From assembly GCA_964628235.1 (NCBI GenBank), contig CAZVLU010000003.1, positions 1 through 64,000 on the forward strand: a stretch of DNA of 64,000 nt, given 5' to 3'. Positions within the stretch are counted from its first letter, which is position 1. Each line of letters starts with the position of its first letter. Below are positions 26,747 through 35,474 of this stretch, piece after piece. The notes under the pieces were generated by a model that saw nothing but the letters and a program-made list of their open reading frames with translations, searched no databases and was not told the DNA's origin. The stretch is from CAMAVH01 sp964628235. Lineage in GTDB: Bacteria > Pseudomonadota > Alphaproteobacteria > SMXQ01. A program made the translations under genes and the position numbers.

Positions 26747-27333
26747 TGGCGACGATATATTCTTCGGTTGTGCGTCATGCCGCTCTGGCCGCTTCGGCGG
26801 TCGCGCTCTTGGGCCTTGCGGCCTGTGCGAGCGGCAACATGAATCAGGCGGCGCTCGAGTCGGCGCCGCCGCAAGCCTATCGTCTCGGCGCCGGCGACGT
26901 CATCGCCGTCAACGTCTACGGCGAGGACTCCATCGCCGGAAAGTACGAAGTCGATGAGACAGGCAGCGTATCTCTGCCGCTCGCCGGCCGCATCAGCGTC
27001 AAGAACATGACCGCTCCGGAGGCCGAGACCGCCTTGGCGGGCAAGCTGCGCAGCAACCTGGAAAATCCCCAAGTCAACGTCAGCGTCGCGACATATCGGG
27101 ATATCTACATTCTCGGCGAAGTCGCCAAGCCCGGCGCTTATCCGTACCGCTCCGGCTCGACCGTGCTGAATGCCGTCGCGCTTGCCGGCGGCTATACCTA
27201 TCGCGCCGAGACCAAGGGCATTTCCGTGAAGCGGCCCGAGGCCGGCGCCGGTGACGGCGAGCCCAAACGCGCTGCCCAGGACGCTTATCTGCATCCTGGC
27301 GACATCGTCATCGTTCCGGCCCGCTGGTACTAA
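26746..27333 (+). CDS. Short polysaccharide export (OPX/Wza-like) lipoprotein
   Basis: A 195-residue lipoprotein with lipobox LAAC (C27). The poly-export domain follows (YRLGAGDVIAVNVYGEDSIAG, SVSLPLAGRISVKNMT) and then one SLBB-like domain (DIYILGEVAKPGAYPY, VLNAVALAGGYTYRA). It ends at HPGDIVIVPARWY with no room for the extra SLBB domain and the C-terminal outer-membrane helix of Escherichia coli Wza (about 380 residues). It is translationally coupled to the upstream barrel gene. It probably forms a periplasmic channel that docks onto that barrel. Confidence 0.88.
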   Translation: MATIYSSVVRHAALAASAVALLGLAACASGNMNQAALESAPPQAYRLGAGDVIAVNVYGEDSIAGKYEVDETGSVSLPLAGRISVKNMTAPEAETALAGKLRSNLENPQVNVSVATYRDIYILGEVAKPGAYPYRSGSTVLNAVALAGGYTYRAETKGISVKRPEAGAGDGEPKRAAQDAYLHPGDIVIVPARWY

Positions 27334-27353
27334 CCGGCTCACGGTTCGTCATC

Positions 27354-28679
27354 ATGTCCGTCGGCGTCGGTCGGCTGCATCCTTATCCAGCCCCGCGCCG
27401 ACGGACATTTTTTTCGTCCGTCCGCGCGCCGCAAATTTCAGCCATCGCCGTCATCCTGATCGGCTGCATCTTTCTGCAGCGTCTTGCCGTCGGCGTCGGC
27501 GAGATGCAGCTCTCCTTGAGCTTTCTTGTCGGCTATGGCGTGCTGGCCTATCTCCTTCTGCGCGGCCGCTTGGCCATGAGCTTTCCGCTCGCCATCATGT
27601 TTATGGTGGTGATGGCGATGCTGACGCTGTCGATGATTCGGTCCGGCTCGACGTCATCGATCATGTCGTTTTTCTACCTGTTCAGCATTTACGGGCTTTA
27701 CCTTTTCAAGATGCGCGGCGGCCAGGAGGCGGCGGCCGGCATTCACGATCTCTTTCAACGTCTGATGATGGCGGCGGCGGCGTGCGGCATAGCCCAGTTC
27801 TGCCTGCAATTCGTCCTCCCGCTCGAATTGATCTTTCCGCTCGAAACCTTCGTGCCGTCCGCTTTCCTGTTCGGCAGCGAGTTCTACAATGTCGTCATCC
27901 CGCTGACTTACGGCTCGGACATCTATAAGAGCAACGGCATTTTCTTCTTAGAGCCGTCGTTCTTCTCGCAGTTTCTCGCCATCGCCGTCATCCTCGAACT
28001 GCTCGGTCGCCAGCGCGCCCTGCGGCTGGCGCTCTACGCCGGCGGCCTTCTGGTGGCCTATTCGGGCACCGGCCTCCTGCTCATCGCTCTGATGTTGCCT
28101 TACGTGCTGCTGCGCCGAGGCAATTTGCATATTTTGCTCTTCGGCCTCGCCGGGGCTGTCGTGCTCGCCTTCAGCGCCACGGCGCTCAATCTCGACATCA
28201 TGTTCGCCCGCGTCGGCGAGTTCAATTCGGAAGGCTCAAGCGGCTTCGCCCGCTTCATTTCGCCGTTCTATCTCTTCCGGGATTTTATCGACACGTCATC
28301 GGCCTTTTTCTTCGGCCATGGCCCGGGCTCGATCCTCGGCATCATGAGAGAGGCGAGCTATAAGGGCTATATCTCGCACGACCCGACCTGGATCAAGGCG
28401 GTCATGGAATATGGCGTGATCGCCGGCTTTCTGCTGATCGTCTATACCGGCCTGGCCTTCATCGTCGGGCCTGCGAGCAGGCCCTTCGCGATCGCCATCT
28501 TGGTGCTGTTCTTGTTCATGGGCGGCTATCTGCTCAACCCCGTGATGCACTTCCTGTTCGCCACCTTGCTCGCTTGGCCGAACAGCCAGATGGCGGCAAG
28601 CAGCGAACAGACCCGCGGCCACTCGCTGACTATCGCGCGGGGAAACGCTCTGCGCTTCGGCGCGCCGCGCACGCCCTAG
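27354..28679 (+). CDS. Wzy-like polysaccharide polymerase / O-antigen-ligase-type membrane protein
   Basis: A 441-residue inner-membrane protein with about ten or more helices and a large periplasmic loop between late helices (SSAFFFGHGPGSILGIMREA, then SHDPTWIKAVMEYGVIAG). This loop resembles the Wzy/WaaL loops of exopolysaccharide polymerases. It follows the barrel and OPX genes by 20 bp in one operon. The likely role is joining lipid-linked repeat units in the periplasm. The ATG at 27354 lacks an obvious ribosome site, so the exact start is uncertain. Confidence 0.72.
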   Translation: MSVGVGRLHPYPAPRRRTFFSSVRAPQISAIAVILIGCIFLQRLAVGVGEMQLSLSFLVGYGVLAYLLLRGRLAMSFPLAIMFMVVMAMLTLSMIRSGSTSSIMSFFYLFSIYGLYLFKMRGGQEAAAGIHDLFQRLMMAAAACGIAQFCLQFVLPLELIFPLETFVPSAFLFGSEFYNVVIPLTYGSDIYKSNGIFFLEPSFFSQFLAIAVILELLGRQRALRLALYAGGLLVAYSGTGLLLIALMLPYVLLRRGNLHILLFGLAGAVVLAFSATALNLDIMFARVGEFNSEGSSGFARFISPFYLFRDFIDTSSAFFFGHGPGSILGIMREASYKGYISHDPTWIKAVMEYGVIAGFLLIVYTGLAFIVGPASRPFAIAILVLFLFMGGYLLNPVMHFLFATLLAWPNSQMAASSEQTRGHSLTIARGNALRFGAPRTP

Positions 28680-28747
28680 AGAACTCGCAGTCGGCGAGCG
28701 TCTCCGTTCTCATGTCTTTGCTAAAATCCCAGGCCTTCTGGCGTCGA

Positions 28748-28769
28748 GCCTGACGGCGAATCGTCAGGC
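28748..28769. terminator. Hairpin between convergent genes
   Basis: GCCTGACG (28748-28755) and CGTCAGGC (28762-28769) pair perfectly around a 6-base loop. The hairpin lies in the convergent gap between the polymerase gene and the GT4 gene and overlaps the GT4 stop. There is no T-run on either strand, so terminator function is only possible. Confidence 0.35.
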
Positions 28770-29969
28770 GACTCGGGCGCGTTCGGCGGCGAGGGGCGGG
28801 GCCCAGGAGGCGTCTGGGGACGCGCCAAGCGTCCGGTAGACGCCAGCCGTCTGTCGAGCGATCTCCGTCCAGGACGGTATCGAGGCGCGCAGCTTCGCCA
28901 TGCCCTCGGTCATCCGCTCGCGTAGCGCCGGCTGCAGGATCATCAAGCTCATGGCGCCAGCGAGCGCTTGGTCGTCGCCCGGCGGCACGAGAAAACCGTT
29001 CTCGCCGTCTTTTATCAATTCGCCGAAGGCGCCGAGGTGCGACGCGATGAGCGGACGGCCATGGGCGATCGCGGCCATCAGCACGCCGCTCGCTTCGATT
29101 TCGCGATAGGGAAACAGCAGGGCATCGGCGCGCGCCATCATTGCGGCGACCTCGGCGTCCGGCACGAAGCGGAAGTCGAAGAGGATATTGTCTTCCACGC
29201 CCAACTCGCGGGCAAGCTGAAGCAGCGGCGCGGTGTCCATGTAGGGGCGGCCGACAATGCGCAGACGGCAGCGCGCGCGTGCCGACTCGGAAAGGCGCGC
29301 GAAGGCGCGGAGCGCCACGTCGACGCCTTTATAGGGTTTGATCTGGCCGAACAGCAGAAACTCCACCGGCGCGTCCGGCGCGGCGGCGGGCGGCGTCACC
29401 GGCAGGTCCTCTTCGGCATGAAGCAAGCCGTGGGAGATGCGCGCGATCCGTTCGGGCGCGATGCCCTGTTCGATCAGACGCTCTTCACCTTGGCGGGTAT
29501 GGACGATCAACCGTTCGAACGCGTGCCAGACGTCGCGCGCGCCCAAGTTCTGCAGACCGGAGCCTGGGGCGCCGTTGAAGGGGAGAGTGTCATGGACGGT
29601 CAGCAGCAGCGGTGCGATGCGGCGAAAACGGTTGAGGAAGCGTCCATCGAGCGCGGGCAGCGGAAGCCATTGGAAATGGATGGCGTCGGGCTGCCAGGTG
29701 GTCAATTCGTCGGCAAGCCGGCGCATCGAGCCGACGTGGGAGACGCCTTTCCACAGCCGCGCGGCGGCGCGCGGCAAGCGCGCCAGCAGCGGCGAGGCAA
29801 GCGAGGGATAGAAGCTTGGCGCGAAGAGCGGATCTTGATTGCGCGCGTCGTTCTTGGGCAAGACGCGGCCGAAAATGCGGACATCGTGACCAAGTTCGGC
29901 CATGCCGCCGGCCAAAGCCCGGTCGTAGGGCCAGGTGAACAGGGATGGGTCGATGAGCGCGACCTTCAT
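28764..29969 (-). CDS. Glycosyltransferase family 4
   Basis: A 401-residue GT-B retaining glycosyltransferase. The N-terminal Rossmann domain has YDRALAGGMAELGHDVRIFGR. The C-terminal domain starts FLLFGQIKPYKGVDVALRAF and contains the family-4 E-x7-E region (ALLFPYREIEASGVLMAAIAHGRP). It probably adds a sugar to the lipid-linked repeat unit on the cytoplasmic face. It lies downstream of the sugar transferase gene on the same strand with a 30-bp gap, so those two probably form an operon. Confidence 0.9.
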   Translation of the reverse strand: MKVALIDPSLFTWPYDRALAGGMAELGHDVRIFGRVLPKNDARNQDPLFAPSFYPSLASPLLARLPRAAARLWKGVSHVGSMRRLADELTTWQPDAIHFQWLPLPALDGRFLNRFRRIAPLLLTVHDTLPFNGAPGSGLQNLGARDVWHAFERLIVHTRQGEERLIEQGIAPERIARISHGLLHAEEDLPVTPPAAAPDAPVEFLLFGQIKPYKGVDVALRAFARLSESARARCRLRIVGRPYMDTAPLLQLARELGVEDNILFDFRFVPDAEVAAMMARADALLFPYREIEASGVLMAAIAHGRPLIASHLGAFGELIKDGENGFLVPPGDDQALAGAMSLMILQPALRERMTEGMAKLRASIPSWTEIARQTAGVYRTLGASPDASWAPPLAAERARVA

Positions 29970-29999
29970 GGCCTTGGACTCCGCTTCGACTTATGGGGC

Positions 30000-30920
30000 C
30001 TAGTAGGCGCCCGAACGGCGGAACACGACGCTGATCGTGCGCACCAGAATGAAAACGTCTTTCATGAAGCTCCAGCGCGCCGCGTAGAAGCTGTCGAGGC
30101 GCACTCGCGCGCGGTAGCTGACGTCGTTGCGGCCGCTGACCTGCCACAGTCCGGTAATGCCGGGGCGGCAGTTGCGATAAGCGACGAAGCGGTTGCCATA
30201 ACGCGCGACTTCGTCGGCGACGATCGGGCGCGGGCCGACCAAGCTCATTTCCCCGCGGATGACGTTGATGAGCTGCGGCAGCTCATCAAGGCTGGTGCGT
30301 CGCAGGAATTGCCCGAGCGGGGTGATGCGCGGATCGTCGCGCAGCTTGAAGTCGCGCTCCCATTCGGCGCGCGCCTCGGCGCTAGCAGCTAAATGCTCCT
30401 GCAAACGGCGCTCGGCATCGGTGCACATCGAGCGAAACTTCAGGCAATGGAAACTTTCGCCGTTCGAGCCGATACGGCGGTGGCCGAAAATCGCAGGTCC
30501 GCCGTCGCGGCGGACAAGAACGGCCAGGGTGATCATCACCGGGGCCAGGGCGACAAGCATGGCGACGGCGCCGATCACGTCGAACAAGCGCTTGGTGCGA
30601 GAGGTCGCCGGCGTCGACGTCAGCGCCATTTTGGCGGCTATGGGAGCGACCGTCAGAGCGGACGGCGCCTCAACGGCGGCGGGCGTCGCGGCGATCAGGG
30701 CGGCAGGTTGTTGCATCGGAATTTCCTCGGTGATTTCGCCCTCGGTGATTCCGGCTGCCCTGACGGTGCGCGCGCGCTGAAGCTTCGCGAGACGGATCTT
30801 TTCTTGGATTCGTTCGCTAGCAAGGCGCTGACGTGACGCCTTGATCGGGCGGGGGGTGGACGGCGCGGGTTCGAGAGGCTCGTGGGCGGCATCGCTGTTG
30901 CGAGCGAGCAGATTGCGCAA
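30000..30920 (-). CDS. Undecaprenyl-phosphate sugar phosphotransferase (ExoY-like)
   Basis: A 306-residue initiating sugar transferase that would move a sugar-1-phosphate to undecaprenyl phosphate. The catalytic domain begins KRLFDVIGAVAMLVALAPVM (single re-entrant membrane helix). It continues with FHCLKFRSM, DDPRITPLGQFLRRTSLDELPQ split over the core, then MSLVGPRP and the C-terminal PGITGLWQVSGR. It has one membrane segment like ExoY rather than the multi-helix WbaP type. The first 110 residues are a low-complexity Ala/Pro/Arg-rich cytoplasmic extension of unknown role; a later start such as the Met of MQQPAALIAA is possible. Confidence 0.92.
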   Translation of the reverse strand: MRNLLARNSDAAHEPLEPAPSTPRPIKASRQRLASERIQEKIRLAKLQRARTVRAAGITEGEITEEIPMQQPAALIAATPAAVEAPSALTVAPIAAKMALTSTPATSRTKRLFDVIGAVAMLVALAPVMITLAVLVRRDGGPAIFGHRRIGSNGESFHCLKFRSMCTDAERRLQEHLAASAEARAEWERDFKLRDDPRITPLGQFLRRTSLDELPQLINVIRGEMSLVGPRPIVADEVARYGNRFVAYRNCRPGITGLWQVSGRNDVSYRARVRLDSFYAARWSFMKDVFILVRTISVVFRRSGAY

Positions 30921-31175
30921 TTTGACCTCCGAGGTTGAAACACAGCGTTGATGGACGCCCCTTCAATCCATCGTGGAGATCATGCCCATCTCTTCAGAGC
31001 TCTACCCGTGTGCGTATCATGGTCTTTTTGTGTGCACTGCGGCATTGGCGCGTTGGGAACCCAAAAAATCCTGTATTTCTAGACAGTTGCGCGATAGGCG
31101 CGATGTCCATTTTTTGCTACCGTTCTTAAGATGGGCCAAGAAAACTAGGCGCCAAAAGCGGAGGCAAAGGAGTCG

Positions 31176-31304
31176 ATGGCGGAGGAGGAACCAGGTTGCG
31201 TCCAGAGGCCGCAAAACGGGCCGGGTTCCGGCATCGTTATTCTGCTGGGCGCAGTCGCCATCGCGTCGATGCTGTTCGGCTTTGTCCTCGGGCTGCTGTT
31301 CTGA
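31176..31304 (+). CDS. Small single-pass membrane protein
   Basis: A 42-residue open frame with a good ribosome site (GGAGGCAAAGGAG, 5 bp before the ATG). The first 18 residues are polar (MAEEEPGCVQRPQNGPGS) and the rest is one hydrophobic helix (GIVILLGAVAIASMLFGF, then VLGLLF). It lies upstream of the flippase gene on the same strand with a 76-bp gap. The layout looks like a small inner-membrane protein. No family is recognised and the function is unknown. The chance that it is spurious is moderate. Confidence 0.45.
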   Translation: MAEEEPGCVQRPQNGPGSGIVILLGAVAIASMLFGFVLGLLF

Positions 31305-31380
31305 CGCCCTTCGAATTCGGCGCGCGATGTCACAAGCTGCCTGCTTGTTTTCAGCGAAGGCCGCGCCATAGGATCGCCAG

Positions 31381-32847
31381 ATGAACACGAGTGTTGGAAA
31401 GCCGAGCGCCGGCCGATCGCTGATATGGGCTTTGGTCGAAAGCGGCGGGCTGTCCGTGCTGTCGTTGATCGTTCTCTTCGTCGTCGCCCGATTGGTGGGG
31501 CCCGAAGAGTTGGGTCTCGTCTCCATCGCGCTCGGCGTTATCCAAGTGCTGACGGTGATCGTCGAAACCAGCCTGCATGACGCCATCGTCCAGCGCCAAG
31601 ACCTGACTGACGATCATCTTCATACAGCCTTTTGGACATGCACCGGCCTGAGTCTGCTGTTCGTCGCCGCCTGCTGGGCCGGCGCGCCGCTATTGGCGGA
31701 GCTTTTCGGTCAACCGGCCCTGGCTGATTTGCTGTTCGTCATGTCCTTCGGTTTAGCTTTCACCGGTATCGGCGCCGTGCCGATCGCCGTGCTGCGCCGC
31801 AATTTTCTCTTCAAACAAATCGCCGTGCGGTCGCTTTTCGCGCGTCTCGCCGGCGCGGTTGCCGGCATCGGCCTGGCCATCTTCGGCTACGGCATCTGGG
31901 CGCTGGTGGTGCAGTATCTGCTGCAGGCGATTTTCAACGGCCTGCTGGTGTGGCCTGCCTGCCCCTTCCGGCCGCAGCGTCGGTATTCGTTGGCCCGCTT
32001 GCGCGAACTGCTATCCTACGGCGCGTTGTCGGTCGGCAGCCGCATCGTCTGGATCAGCAGCGTGCGGCTATTCACATTGCTGGTCGGCTACTTCCTCGGC
32101 GTTGCGGCAGTCGGCTACATCAATATCGCCCAGCGCGTCGTCGATACGCTGTACGACCTTTTGGGCGGCGCTGCTTACAATCTCGCGTTCCCGTTCTTTG
32201 CCCGCCGTCAGCATGACCGCGGGGAATTGCATCGCGCCTATTACGCCACCAACGAGTTCGCCGCCATGACAGTGCCGCCGATCTTCGCCGGGCTCGCGGT
32301 CTGCGCCGCGCCGGTGGTGATGCTGCTGCTCGGCGACCAATGGTTGCCGGCGGTTCCGATGATCCAAGTGCTGGCGGCGGCGGCGGCATTGCAATTCATC
32401 TTGCTGTTCTCCAACGCGGCGATCATGGCGTCCGGACGCCCGGGCATTCTGTTCTGCATGAGCCTCGTCACCTTCGCCTTCGCCATCGGCGGCCTGCTGC
32501 TGCTTCAGCCGGGCGACGCGCTCGGCGCGGCGCTATTGTGGGCCTGCCGCATCGTCGTCAGCGGACCGATCATCATTTTCTTGGCTTGGCGCTTGCTAGG
32601 CATTTCGATCCTCAAGGTGGCGCGCAGCGTGATGGTGCCGTTCGCCGCGACCGTCGCTATGGCGGCCAGCCTCGGTTGGCTGTGGCATGCCCACCTTCAG
32701 CATTTGACGGCGATCGAGGCGTTGCTCGTCATGGTGCCGCTCGGGGTGACAGTCTATGGCGCGCTCCTCTTGCTCGCCAACCGCGCAGCGCTTTTCCGCC
32801 TCGTCGGCTTCATGATGTCGGGCTTGCGCGGCGTTCGGCCGTCGTAA
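31381..32847 (+). CDS. Polysaccharide flippase (Wzx / PST-type)
   Basis: A 488-residue protein with 12-14 membrane helices of the polysaccharide transport MATE-like superfamily. It starts GRSLIWALVESGGLSVLSLIVLFVVARLVGPEELGLVSIA, which is typical of the Wzx/lipopolysaccharide-flippase group. It would move lipid-linked repeat units across the inner membrane to the polymerase. An ATG at 31381 is preceded by a weak ribosome site. It faces the tyrosine autokinase gene across a strong bidirectional terminator. Confidence 0.9.
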   Translation: MNTSVGKPSAGRSLIWALVESGGLSVLSLIVLFVVARLVGPEELGLVSIALGVIQVLTVIVETSLHDAIVQRQDLTDDHLHTAFWTCTGLSLLFVAACWAGAPLLAELFGQPALADLLFVMSFGLAFTGIGAVPIAVLRRNFLFKQIAVRSLFARLAGAVAGIGLAIFGYGIWALVVQYLLQAIFNGLLVWPACPFRPQRRYSLARLRELLSYGALSVGSRIVWISSVRLFTLLVGYFLGVAAVGYINIAQRVVDTLYDLLGGAAYNLAFPFFARRQHDRGELHRAYYATNEFAAMTVPPIFAGLAVCAAPVVMLLLGDQWLPAVPMIQVLAAAAALQFILLFSNAAIMASGRPGILFCMSLVTFAFAIGGLLLLQPGDALGAALLWACRIVVSGPIIIFLAWRLLGISILKVARSVMVPFAATVAMAASLGWLWHAHLQHLTAIEALLVMVPLGVTVYGALLLLANRAALFRLVGFMMSGLRGVRPS

Positions 32848-32886
32848 GCGACATATCCGACGGCTCACGGCTATTCCAGACAAGCG

Positions 32887-32921
32887 AATGGCGGCGGGCT
32901 GTCGGCCCGCCGCCATTTTTT
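32887..32921. terminator. Bidirectional Rho-independent terminator
   Basis: AATGGCGGCGGGC and GCCCGCCGCCATT form a 13-bp stem with a short loop, followed by a T-run (ATTTTTT) on the plus strand. It lies in the convergent gap between the flippase and autokinase genes and could end both transcripts. Confidence 0.85.
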
Positions 32922-32941
32922 GCGTCGTATGGCGCCGAGTC

Positions 32942-35272
32942 TTACGCGGCGTAACCGCTGTAATAGGCGTGAGTCGTTTGGAGTGACGGCACCTTCGACA
33001 GCACCACGCCGGCGACACGGCAGCCGGTGGTGGCGAAGCGCTTGAGCGCCTCTTCGACCATGCGCCGGCGCGTCGAACCATAGGCGATGACGAAAATCGC
33101 CGAATCGACATGATCGGCAAGCGTCAAGGCATCTGCTACGTGCATCACTGGCGGCGTATCCAGCACGATCAAGTCGTAGGTGCCGCGCGCCTGCTGTAAG
33201 AATGTTTCCCAGTAGCTTGAGCTGAGTAGGGCGACCGGATGATCGACATGATGCATGGTCAAGCAATGCGCGCCCGTTTCAGGGTCGATGCGGACGACAT
33301 TGGCGAGGCTTTGCGTGCCGTCCAAGATATTGTCGAGCGCCGGCCCAGCCTCCGCCTTGAACATGCGATGGAATTGCGGACGGCGGAGATCGGCGTCGAC
33401 GATGAGCACGCGCAGGCCGTCCTGCGCGGCGACTGCGCCGAGCGAACTTGTGAAAGTGGTCTTGCCTTCGTTGGGTTCGGAGGAGGTGACGAGCAGCACA
33501 GTCGCCGACCCACCGTTCTGGCCATTCTGGCCGATCTGGCCGCGTCGGCAGCCGAGCGCGATTCGAACGCCGCGCAGCGTTTCGGCAATCACCGATTCAT
33601 GCGGCTGACCGATGAACGACTGCCCGAGTCCGGCGCGTTCGGCGCGGCGGCGACGCATCAGCGGCAGGGCGCCGAGCACGGGGAGGCCCAGCACGTCCTC
33701 GATGTCCTCTGTCCGCTCGAAGCCGCGCCGCATTTCGCCGAACAGCAACACGCTGGCGGCGGTGATGAAGAAGCCGATGAGCATGCTGCCCAGCACGATC
33801 AGTTTTTTGTTCGGGCTGGCCGGCATGAGCGGGATCGGCGCTGCCGAGACGATGCGCGCGTTCGCCTGATTGATGCGCGGCTGCTCGGCCGTCTGCTGGG
33901 CTGTTGCCAAGAAGCTTTGATAGACGTTGCGCTTGGTTTCGGCCTCCTGCTCGAGCTGGCGCAATTGGATTTCCGACGCCGCCATGCCGGTGGCGCGGCC
34001 TTCCAGGGTGGCGAGCTGTCGCGTCAGCGAGTCGACGCGCGAACGGGTGATATCGACCTGACTCCGTAATGAAGCCAGCAACTTGCCGATTTCGCGATCG
34101 ATCTGGCTGCGGACCGAAACCAGCTCTTGCGCCACAGCCTTGCGCTGCGGATGGGCTGCGGCGAAACGGGTCGCCATCTCGGCTTGACGCTGCGCGGCTT
34201 CAGCTTCGCGTTCGCGCAAGCGCTGGATGAGCGGCGAGGACAACACTTCCGTCGCCGTCGAGCCGGACGCGCCACGACCGCCTTCGCTCTGCGCCTGGCG
34301 GAAGCGCGCTTCCGCCTGCGACAGATCGGCCCGCGCCGTGCTCAGCTGGGTGTTGATCTCGTTGACTTGCTGGCCGCTGACCGTGCCGCCGCGCGTTTCC
34401 ACCATGTTGTTGGCGACACGGAACTCTTGCACCTTCTTGTTGGCGGCCTCGACGTCCTTCAACAGCTCGACAGATCGCTCCTTGATCCAGCTATTGGCCT
34501 CCATCAGGGTGCTGTTGGAGTTATCGACCTGCTTCGAGATGAAAGCTTGCATCAGCGCGTTGGGAACGGCGGCGCTGATCTCGGGGTTTTCGCTATTGAA
34601 ACTGACGTAAATGGCGTAGCTGCGGCCATCCGTGCCGATCACCAGGTTATCCAGCATATTATCGACGACGGCGCCCCAGATGGCCGCCTCAGTGGGTTCC
34701 TGGGCAGGTTTACCGATGCCGACGTCCGCCATCAGCGCGCGAACGCTGCCTTGTAGGCGGCCGATGAGCGTGGGTTCCTGTATGTAAGGATTGAGATCGG
34801 GTTCCCGATCCAAATTGAGTTTGCGGGCGACCGATTCGACAAGATCGCGCGAGCGCAAAACTTGCACTTCAGTGCGGGGAATCGACACGTCCGGCGCCCA
34901 GGGTTGCGGCTGCACACCGATTTGCGGAATGAACAGAGGCCGTGTTTCCACGGCCAGCATACCGCCTGCCAAGTAACGCGGCGCGATCGTCGAGGCGACG
35001 ATGTAAGCGATGACTGCGCAAATGAACATGCCGGCAAAGATCGTCATCTTGCGGCGCCAGAGATTGCGGAAAATCTCCGACAGGTTGCGTTCCTGATTCG
35101 CTTGTCCGCCGCTATAGGCGCTTTGCGCAAAGTTCGCGTAGGCGCGAGGATCATATTCCTGCCCCTGCGAATAATGCGCGGGTTCGGTCCGCCCGCCTTG
35201 ATGTTGAACCAAGGAGTTACGCCACTTGCGGCCATCGTTGGACCGACCGTCATTCGAATTATGATCGCGCAT
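32942..35272 (-). CDS. Polysaccharide co-polymerase / tyrosine autokinase (ExoP/Wzc-like)
   Basis: A 776-residue bacterial tyrosine kinase fused to a Wzz chain-length domain. A 75-residue polar N-terminus leads to membrane helix 1 (MTIFAGMFICAVIAYIVAS). The periplasmic domain is coiled-coil rich, and helix 2 is LIVLGSMLIGFFITAASVL. The cytoplasmic kinase has Walker A SSEPNEGKTTF (near residue 595), Walker A' VLIVDADLRRPQ and Walker B LIVLDTPPVM. A C-terminal tyrosine cluster (HAYYSGYAA) is available for autophosphorylation. It controls polymer length and export together with the Wzy and OPX proteins. Confidence 0.93.
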   Translation of the reverse strand: MRDHNSNDGRSNDGRKWRNSLVQHQGGRTEPAHYSQGQEYDPRAYANFAQSAYSGGQANQERNLSEIFRNLWRRKMTIFAGMFICAVIAYIVASTIAPRYLAGGMLAVETRPLFIPQIGVQPQPWAPDVSIPRTEVQVLRSRDLVESVARKLNLDREPDLNPYIQEPTLIGRLQGSVRALMADVGIGKPAQEPTEAAIWGAVVDNMLDNLVIGTDGRSYAIYVSFNSENPEISAAVPNALMQAFISKQVDNSNSTLMEANSWIKERSVELLKDVEAANKKVQEFRVANNMVETRGGTVSGQQVNEINTQLSTARADLSQAEARFRQAQSEGGRGASGSTATEVLSSPLIQRLREREAEAAQRQAEMATRFAAAHPQRKAVAQELVSVRSQIDREIGKLLASLRSQVDITRSRVDSLTRQLATLEGRATGMAASEIQLRQLEQEAETKRNVYQSFLATAQQTAEQPRINQANARIVSAAPIPLMPASPNKKLIVLGSMLIGFFITAASVLLFGEMRRGFERTEDIEDVLGLPVLGALPLMRRRRAERAGLGQSFIGQPHESVIAETLRGVRIALGCRRGQIGQNGQNGGSATVLLVTSSEPNEGKTTFTSSLGAVAAQDGLRVLIVDADLRRPQFHRMFKAEAGPALDNILDGTQSLANVVRIDPETGAHCLTMHHVDHPVALLSSSYWETFLQQARGTYDLIVLDTPPVMHVADALTLADHVDSAIFVIAYGSTRRRMVEEALKRFATTGCRVAGVVLSKVPSLQTTHAYYSGYAA

Positions 35273-35474
35273 CAGATATGCCTCGAGTGAAATTGCTGCA
35301 CCAGCACATCGATGCAGATTGAAACTCTAACTTACTAAGACGCAAGAGTGATCGGTTGGTTCCATGCCGACAAAATCTCATCTAATTGTCACGCATTGCA
35401 CGTCCCGCTGGCTCCCATAGTCGGTGATCGCGCGCTGGCAAACCCGGCGCGGTTGCCAGCGTTGGAGCGTTGCT

